DNA of 37,219 nucleotides. Origin: Hydrogenophilales bacterium CG12_big_fil_rev_8_21_14_0_65_61_21. GTDB lineage: Bacteria > Pseudomonadota > Gammaproteobacteria > Burkholderiales > Thiobacillaceae. The stretch is taken from positions 4,327 to 41,545 of the forward strand of contig PFGT01000045.1 in the NCBI GenBank assembly GCA_002782005.1. Reading direction: 5' to 3'. The notes under the pieces were generated by a model. That model saw only the letters and a list, made by a program, of their open reading frames with translations. It was not told the DNA's origin and made no database searches. Position 1 is the stretch's first letter. Every line of letters starts with the position of its first letter. Shown one piece after another: positions 31,970 through 37,219 of the stretch. A program made the translations under genes and the position numbers.

Positions 31970-33691
31970 GTGGCGGCAAGCGTTGCTAGTAATCTCACTG
32001 GCGTATGCCGGGCCTTGGTGCAGCAGGGTCTGCTCGCCCAGGATGAGGGCGAGACGCTGCAAGCCCAGGCCAAGGCTGCGGGTGAGAATTTTGTCGTCCA
32101 CCTGATCAGGACCAAACGATTCAAGCCGCAACAGGTTGCAACCTTTGCCTCGATCACCTTTGGACTACCCTACTTCGATCTGAACGCGCTGGATAGCGAG
32201 ACGCTGCCGGTTGGCGTAGTCGATGCCAAGCTGATTGATAAGCACCGGGCTTTGCCACTTGCCAAGCGCGGCAATCGGCTGTTCTTGGGGGTATCCGATC
32301 CCAGCAATATGCAGGTGTTGGATGAGATCAAATTTCAGACTGGCCTGGCGGTCGACCTGGTGGTACTGGAAGAGGACAAGCTGAGCCAATATCTCGATCA
32401 GCATACCGAGAGCCGGGAAGATGACATCCTCAAGAGCATCGAGACCGATGACCTCAATCTGGAGTTCACCGATGACGAGACCATGGCCGAGGCAGCAACG
32501 GCAGCCGCGCAGGACATCGACGATGCGCCGGTGGTGCGCTATCTCCAGAAGATCATGCTGGACGCCATCAATGCCAATGCCTCGGACATCCATTTCGAAC
32601 CGTATGAGAAGTTTTACCGGATACGCTATCGCCTGGATGGCATCCTGTATGAAGTCGCCCAGCCGCCGGTGGCCATCAAGGAAAAGATTGCATCTCGGAT
32701 CAAGGTGATCTCGAAGATGGACATCTCTGAGAAGCGGGTGCCTCAGGATGGCCGAATGAAGCTGATGGTGTCGCACAAGAAAGCAGTCGATTTTCGGGTC
32801 AGCAGCCTGCCCACCCTGTATGGCGAGAAGATCGTCATGCGGATACTGGATTCCAGCACGGCGCTGGACAAGAAAATCGAGGAACTGGGCTATGAGCCTC
32901 AGCAGCAGGCGCACCTGCTCGAAGCCATCCAGCGACCCTACGGCATGGTGCTGGTAACCGGGCCGACCGGCAGCGGCAAGACTGTGTCGCTGTATTCCTG
33001 CCTGAATCTGCTCAACCAGCCGGGCGTCAACATTTCAACCGTGGAAGATCCGGTGGAAATCCAGTTGCCGGGCATCAACCAGGTCAACGTCAACGACAAG
33101 GCCGGGCTCAATTTTGCTACCGCGCTGCGCTCCTTCCTGCGCCAGGATCCGGACATCGTGATGGTGGGTGAGGTGCGCGACCTGGAGACGGCGGACATTG
33201 CCATCAAGGCCGCGCAGACCGGTCACATGGTCTTGTCCACGCTGCACACCAACGATGCCCCTTCCACCTTGTCGCGGCTGGTCAATATGGGGGTGCCGAA
33301 CTACAGCGTCGCTGCCTCGGTGCTATTGATAACCGCCCAGCGGCTGGGACGTCGGTTGTGCCCCCATTGCAAACAGCCGATTGACATCCCGCCCGAGGCG
33401 CTGATGAATGCCGGGTTTATCGAGGCCGACCTGGACGGCGCATGGCAGGCATTCGGCGCGGTCGGCTGCGATCTATGCAACCACACCGGGTATAAGGGGC
33501 GGGTCGGCATCTATCAGGTGATGCCGATCAGCGATGAGATTAATCGTCTGATCTTGAAGAATGCCGGGGTTGGCGAGATTGCCGCGCAAGCCCATAACGA
33601 GGGCGTATTGGACCTGCGGCGGGCTGGTTTGCTGAAAGTGAAGACCGGGATGACCTCACTTGAGGAAGTTCTGGCGGTGACCAACGAATGA
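31970..33691 (+). CDS. pilB: type IV pilus assembly ATPase PilB
   Basis: PilB is the cytoplasmic hexameric ATPase that drives pilus extension. The 573 residues (GTG start at 31970, chosen for its Shine-Dalgarno) show an MshEN/GspE N-terminal domain (about 35-140) and the ATPase core. Walker A is GPTGSGKT starting at residue 331, the Walker B region is DIVMVGEVRD, and the His box HMVLSTLHTND follows. The four-cysteine zinc site CPHC...CDLCNHTGYKGR (from about 464) separates PilB/GspE from the retraction ATPase PilT, which lacks it. With pilC and pilD it forms the compact pilBCD operon. The pilin gene is elsewhere. A type II secretion GspE is unlikely given the pilC-pilD neighbours. Confidence 0.96.
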   Translation: MAASVASNLTGVCRALVQQGLLAQDEGETLQAQAKAAGENFVVHLIRTKRFKPQQVATFASITFGLPYFDLNALDSETLPVGVVDAKLIDKHRALPLAKRGNRLFLGVSDPSNMQVLDEIKFQTGLAVDLVVLEEDKLSQYLDQHTESREDDILKSIETDDLNLEFTDDETMAEAATAAAQDIDDAPVVRYLQKIMLDAINANASDIHFEPYEKFYRIRYRLDGILYEVAQPPVAIKEKIASRIKVISKMDISEKRVPQDGRMKLMVSHKKAVDFRVSSLPTLYGEKIVMRILDSSTALDKKIEELGYEPQQQAHLLEAIQRPYGMVLVTGPTGSGKTVSLYSCLNLLNQPGVNISTVEDPVEIQLPGINQVNVNDKAGLNFATALRSFLRQDPDIVMVGEVRDLETADIAIKAAQTGHMVLSTLHTNDAPSTLSRLVNMGVPNYSVAASVLLITAQRLGRRLCPHCKQPIDIPPEALMNAGFIEADLDGAWQAFGAVGCDLCNHTGYKGRVGIYQVMPISDEINRLILKNAGVGEIAAQAHNEGVLDLRRAGLLKVKTGMTSLEEVLAVTNE

Positions 33692-33707
33692 CAGCGAGGG
33701 CTGAACA

Positions 33708-34931
33708 ATGGCGCTAGCCAAGACAGCGAAAACAGTGGCGGAGATTCCCTTTATCTGGGAAGGAACCGACAAACTTGGGCGCAAGCTGAAGGGCGAGATG
33801 CTGGCCGCCGGCGAGGCCGTGGTCCGACAGTCGCTGCGGCGTCAGGGCATTACCGCCAGCAAGGTGCGCAAGCAGGGTCTCTTTTCCCAGGCCAAGAGAA
33901 TCTCGGAAAAGGATATCGCCCTATTCACGCGCCAGCTCTCCACCATGGTCAAGGCCGGCGTGCCGTTGTTGCAAGCCTTCGATATCACGGCGCGCAGCCA
34001 CTCCAACCCGGCACTGCAACGACTATTGGGCATTATCAAGGCCGATGTAGAATCGGGCAGCGCCTTGAATCAGGCCTTCCGGCGGCACCCGAAATATTTC
34101 GATGCACTGTACTGCAACCTGGTGGAAGCCGGTGAACAGGCCGGTATCCTGGAGACCGTGCTGGACCGGATCGCCAGCTACAAGGAAAAGATTCTGGCTA
34201 TCAAGGGCAAGATCAAGTCTGCCCTGATGTATCCGGCCATCGTGATCGTCATCGCCTTTATCATCACGGCGGGCATCATGCTGTTCGTGATCCCGACCTT
34301 CAAGCAACTGTATGAGAGCAGCGGCGCCGAGTTGCCGGCCCTGACGGCCATGGTGATCTATATCTCCGACCTGTTCGTTAAGTGGTGGTGGGCCTTGGTC
34401 GGGTTGTTGATCGCCACCGTGCTGCTGTTTGGCCAGGCATTCAGGCGCTCAAAGGTATTGCGGGATCGAATCGACGCCTTGTCATTGAAGATTCCAGTGT
34501 TCGGCCCGCTGATCGAAAAGGCTACCGTAGCGCGCTGGTCGCGGACCTTCTCATCGCTGTTCGCCGCCGGCGTGCCGATGGTCGATGCCTTGGCGTCGGT
34601 GGCCGGCGCCTCCGGCAATGCGGTGTTCGAAGCGGCGACCATGAAACTGCGCACCGATATTGCGACCGGCGCCAGCCTGACCTCCTCGCTGCAAGCCGCC
34701 AAGATATTCCCCAATATGTTGATCCAGATGGTGTCCATCGGCGAGGAATCCGGCTCCCTGGATTCCATGGTGGAAAAGGTGGCGGATTACTTCGAGCGTG
34801 AGGTCGATGACGCAGTGGCCGGCATCTCCAGTTTGATGGAGCCGATCATCATGGTGGTGCTGGGCACCTTGATCGGCACCATCGTGATTGCCATGTATCT
34901 GCCTATTTTCAAGATGGGCTCAGCGTTTTGA
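33708..34931 (+). CDS. pilC: type IV pilus inner-membrane platform protein PilC
   Basis: PilC is the platform protein that PilB turns or pushes to add pilins. The 407 residues have the usual two GspF/T2SSF domains (about 68-195 and 270-395). Repeated signatures are FTRQLSTMVKAGVPLLQAF and WSRTFSSLFAAGVPMVDAL, with an EESG/EAGEQAG motif in each half. There are three membrane helices (about 175-200, 220-245 and 375-400). The ATG at 33708 has GAGGG upstream. The stop overlaps the pilD start (TTGA). Confidence 0.96.
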   Translation: MALAKTAKTVAEIPFIWEGTDKLGRKLKGEMLAAGEAVVRQSLRRQGITASKVRKQGLFSQAKRISEKDIALFTRQLSTMVKAGVPLLQAFDITARSHSNPALQRLLGIIKADVESGSALNQAFRRHPKYFDALYCNLVEAGEQAGILETVLDRIASYKEKILAIKGKIKSALMYPAIVIVIAFIITAGIMLFVIPTFKQLYESSGAELPALTAMVIYISDLFVKWWWALVGLLIATVLLFGQAFRRSKVLRDRIDALSLKIPVFGPLIEKATVARWSRTFSSLFAAGVPMVDALASVAGASGNAVFEAATMKLRTDIATGASLTSSLQAAKIFPNMLIQMVSIGEESGSLDSMVEKVADYFEREVDDAVAGISSLMEPIIMVVLGTLIGTIVIAMYLPIFKMGSAF

Positions 34932-35779
34932 GCGAATTGTTCGGCCAGCACGCCATGCTCTGGGTGGTATTGGCGGGCGTGCTTGGCCTGATGCTGGGCA
35001 GCTTCATCAATGTGGTGGTCTATCGCCTGCCGGTGATGATGCAGCGGGAATGGCAGCGCCAGTGCGCCGAGCTGCATGGCGAGGAGCCGCCGGCGCAAAC
35101 GCCTTATAGCCTGGCGGCGCCGCGCTCGGCCTGCCCGAGTTGCGGTCATGGCATCGTCTGGTATGAAAACATCCCGATTCTGAGTTGGCTAGTCCTGCGC
35201 GGTCGCTGCTCCGCCTGCGGGACGGCGATTTCACTGCGCTACCCGATGCTGGAGGCGCTGACCGGCGTCCTTACCGCCTATGCTGCCTGGCACTTCGGGG
35301 TTTCCTGGCAGGCGGGCGCGGCATTTTTACTGATCTGGGCCTTGGTGGCCTTGACCTTCATCGATCTGGATACCTATTACCTGCCGGATAGCATTACCCA
35401 GCCGCTGATTTGGTTGGGTCTCCTAATCAATTTGAATGGCCTGTTTACCCCACTGGATTCGGCGCTGATCGGTGCGACGGCGGGCTATCTAGCGCTTTGG
35501 GCGGTGTATCACCTGTTCCGTCTGATCACCGGCAAGGAGGGCATGGGGTTCGGCGATTTCAAACTGCTCGCCGCTCTTGGCGCCTGGCTGGGCTGGGCCA
35601 TGTTGCCGTTGATTATCCTGCTGTCCAGTCTGATCGGCGCACTGATCGGCATCGGCCTGATCGTGTTCGCCGGACATAATCGCGCCAAGCCTATCCCATT
35701 CGGCCCTTACCTGGCCCTGGCCGGCATTGTCGCCTTGTTCTGGGGCAAGGCCCTGATCGCGCTTTACCTGGGGCAATGA
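34928..35779 (+). CDS. pilD: prepilin peptidase / N-methyltransferase PilD
   Basis: PilD cuts the leader from type IV prepilins (and type II secretion pseudopilins) at the membrane and methylates the new N-terminus. The 283 residues have an N-terminal helix, the methylase-type cytosolic loop with two CxxC pairs (C69/C72 and C94/C97), and the two aspartate-protease motifs: FIDLDTYYLPD (D146/D148) and GMGFGDFKLL (D210). Seven to eight membrane helices are predicted. Family length is about 285-290. The start is TTG, overlapping the pilC stop. Its own stop overlaps coaE as ATGA. Confidence 0.96.
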   Translation: MSELFGQHAMLWVVLAGVLGLMLGSFINVVVYRLPVMMQREWQRQCAELHGEEPPAQTPYSLAAPRSACPSCGHGIVWYENIPILSWLVLRGRCSACGTAISLRYPMLEALTGVLTAYAAWHFGVSWQAGAAFLLIWALVALTFIDLDTYYLPDSITQPLIWLGLLINLNGLFTPLDSALIGATAGYLALWAVYHLFRLITGKEGMGFGDFKLLAALGAWLGWAMLPLIILLSSLIGALIGIGLIVFAGHNRAKPIPFGPYLALAGIVALFWGKALIALYLGQ

Positions 35780-36417
35780 AGCGGCCCTACTGCGTGGCCC
35801 TGACCGGTGGCATTGGCAGTGGCAAGAGTGTCGTCGCTACGGCCTTCGCTGGTCTGGGAGTGGCGGTGATCGACACCGACCTCATCGCCCACGAGTTGAC
35901 CGCGCCCGGGGGCGCGGCGCAGGCGCCGATACTGAGCGCTTTCGGGGCCGAATACCGGCTGGCCGATGGCGGCCTGGATCGGCGGCGTATGCGGGCTACG
36001 ATATTTAGCCAGCCTGACCTGCGCGCCCGTCTGGAAGGTATCTTGCACCCCTTGATCCGAGCTTGCGCGGCCCAGCGACTGAACGATACGACCGCGCTTT
36101 ATGCGCTGCTGGTTGTGCCGCTGCTGGTTGAGAGCGGCGCCTATCGCGAACTGACGGATCGGGTATTGGTGGTGGACTGTGACCCCGACCGGCAAATCGA
36201 ACGCATCATGCGCCGCGATGGCATCGACCTGGCCCTGGCCAAGGCAATGCTGACGGCCCAGGCGAGCCGGGAACAACGTCTGGCCCTGGCCGACGATGTC
36301 ATAGATAACCGTGGCGTCAAGGCCGATGTTGAGGCTGAGGTTCGGCGTTTGCACCAGGTTTATCTGCGGCTGGCCGGGAAACGGGGCAAAATGCAAAACC
36401 TGTCATTGCAAAAGTAG
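35776..36417 (+). CDS. coaE: dephospho-CoA kinase
   Basis: CoaE phosphorylates dephospho-CoA, the last step of coenzyme A synthesis. The 213 residues (E. coli 206) begin with the P-loop LTGGIGSGKS (9-18). Then come VIDTDLIAHEL (31-41), the helical lid with RAR and LHPLIR, VPLLVESG, and the C-terminal DNRG. pilD-coaE-zapD is a well-known order in gamma- and betaproteobacteria. Confidence 0.97.
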   Translation: MKRPYCVALTGGIGSGKSVVATAFAGLGVAVIDTDLIAHELTAPGGAAQAPILSAFGAEYRLADGGLDRRRMRATIFSQPDLRARLEGILHPLIRACAAQRLNDTTALYALLVVPLLVESGAYRELTDRVLVVDCDPDRQIERIMRRDGIDLALAKAMLTAQASREQRLALADDVIDNRGVKADVEAEVRRLHQVYLRLAGKRGKMQNLSLQK

Positions 36418-36422
36418 GCTGT

Positions 36423-36486
36423 ATTGCTGCAAAATCGCCCGAATCTCTAAATGCGACAGTGAGTTAGCGCTGCGATTTGCCGCAAT
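36423..36486. repeat. imperfect inverted repeat between coaE and zapD
   Basis: ATTGCTGCAAAATCGC (36423-36438) is repeated inverted as GCGATTTGCCGCAAT (36472-36486), with one mismatch and one bulge over about 15 bases and a 33-base loop. There is no T-run, so it is not a clear terminator. The remainder of the 128-base gap shows no gene or strong promoter. Confidence 0.45.
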
Positions 36487-36545
36487 GCTGACCTATCCAA
36501 GAACCGATTTATTGTAGAAAGCCACCCATTGCATAGGCGCCATCG

Positions 36546-37219
36546 GTGATCGTTTACGAATATCCACTGAACGAACGCATACGCACCTGGTTGCGTCTGG
36601 AAGATTTGTTCGAGAAGGTGGCTTTCTTCATCAAGGCAGGCGACCAGCGTTCCCACCACGCCGCCTTGCTGGCCATTTTTGAGCTGGCCGACGTGATGAC
36701 CCGGTCCGAGTTGCGCAGCGAGTTGATCCAGGAGTTGGAACGGCAGAAGGCATCGTTCGAGCCGTTAAGGGGTAATCCGGAGGTGGATGGCGAGCGTCTG
36801 GAGGCGGTTCTGACGAGTCTGTCCAACACACTAGCGGAGCTGCACGATCAGGTCGGCAAACTGAGCCAGCATGTCCGGGATAACGACTGGTTAGCCGGCA
36901 TCAAGAGCCGCACCGGGATACCGGGTGGGGTCTGCGCTTTCGATCTGCCCGGATACCACTTCTGGCTCAATCAATCTGTAGCGCGACGACGGGAAGACCT
37001 GCGGGCCTGGCTGGGCCCGATGTTGCCGGTCAAGAATGGCGTGGCAGTCGTGTTGAAGCTGCTGCGGAAGGGTGGAATTGGCGGCCGCTATGTAGCCGAG
37101 GGTGGGTTGTTTCAGTTAATGCTGGGCGGCCGCGTGGCCCAGTTGCTTCAGGTCAGGGTAGCCAACGATATGCCTTGTGTGCCGGAAGTCAGCGCCAACA
37201 AGTATGCGGTCAATCTACG
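36546..37219 (+). CDS. zapD: cell division protein ZapD (partial, right edge)
   Basis: ZapD (YacF, DUF1342) bundles FtsZ filaments at midcell. About 224 residues are visible before the window ends; the family is about 250 residues, so some 25-30 are missing. The GTG at 36546 is the first start after an in-frame stop. The family pattern is clear: YEYPLNERIRTWLRLEDLF near the start, ELADVMTRSELRSELIQELERQ, the IPGGVCAFDLPGYHFWL signature (E. coli has IPGGCCSFDLP), and ...EVSANKYAVNL near the end. It follows coaE on the same strand, and yacG would be expected next. Confidence 0.93.
   Translation, partial: MIVYEYPLNERIRTWLRLEDLFEKVAFFIKAGDQRSHHAALLAIFELADVMTRSELRSELIQELERQKASFEPLRGNPEVDGERLEAVLTSLSNTLAELHDQVGKLSQHVRDNDWLAGIKSRTGIPGGVCAFDLPGYHFWLNQSVARRREDLRAWLGPMLPVKNGVAVVLKLLRKGGIGGRYVAEGGLFQLMLGGRVAQLLQVRVANDMPCVPEVSANKYAVNL

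Overview
The window is 37.2 kb of GC-rich, gene-dense bacterial chromosome, almost entirely housekeeping genes. Protein families and gene order point to a betaproteobacterium. Supporting signs are a BPSS1780-type membrane protein, a DUF2782 protein, the order ftsH-folP-glmM, the block ffh-rpsP-rimM-trmD-rplS with a ypjD/corB pair beside it, and pilB-pilC-pilD-coaE-zapD. A member of the Nitrosomonadales or Thiobacillaceae-like groups fits best, but that is inference. I saw no tRNA, rRNA, CRISPR array, prophage, intact insertion sequence, defence system or biosynthetic cluster.

Layout, left to right. Positions 1-121 hold three REP-like palindromes. On the minus strand, 118-3577 carries a strong promoter and then rplU, rpmA, a terminator, obgE and proB, followed by a small secreted DUF3617-like gene. 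An RDD-family membrane gene (+) converges on lptF-lptG (-), whose products are the permease subunits of the LPS exporter. pepA is divergent from lptF. Next on the plus strand are carA-carB (strong promoter, TTG start), greA and a DUF4149 membrane gene. yhbY (-) is divergent from rlmE-ftsH-folP-glmM (+).

From 18374 to 23223 the minus strand carries a TPR membrane protein, hslU (with no hslV beside it), a SafE/DsbD-like membrane protein, a BPSS1780-family membrane protein, a DUF2782 protein and a LOG-family protein. polA (+) is divergent from the last of these. After a 186-bp junk-like spacer with transposon-end-like repeats and a terminator comes the minus-strand ribosome/tRNA-modification operon rpsP-rimM-trmD-rplS, with ffh upstream. 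Finally, on the plus strand: a cytochrome c assembly (CcsA/YpjD) protein, a CorB/CorC-like transporter, the type IV pilus assembly genes pilB-pilC-pilD, coaE, and zapD, which runs off the right edge.

Functional themes are ribosome assembly and translation (rplU, rpmA, obgE, rpsP, rimM, trmD, rplS, yhbY, rlmE, ffh), pyrimidine/arginine precursor and proline synthesis (carAB, proB), envelope building (lptFG, glmM), proteostasis (ftsH, hslU, pepA), type IV pili (pilBCD) and cell division (zapD). Many neighbours overlap by 1-4 bases (obgE/proB, lptF/lptG, carA/carB, greA/DUF4149, folP/glmM, rimM/trmD, pilC/pilD, pilD/coaE), which suggests translational coupling. Start codons other than ATG are common: TTG for carA, the CorB-like gene and pilD; GTG for pepA, ftsH, trmD, rimM, pilB and zapD.

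No stretch longer than 300 bases lacks a gene. The longest spacers are 26044-26229, 7775-7940, 28185-28333, 36418-36545 and 21992-22117, and their contents are listed as features. I did not find a convincing undescribed system. The points most worth checking are the orphan hslU, the solo transposon-end-like repeats, the GTGAC/GTCAC repeat array at the folP start, and the palindrome that contains the pepA stop codon.
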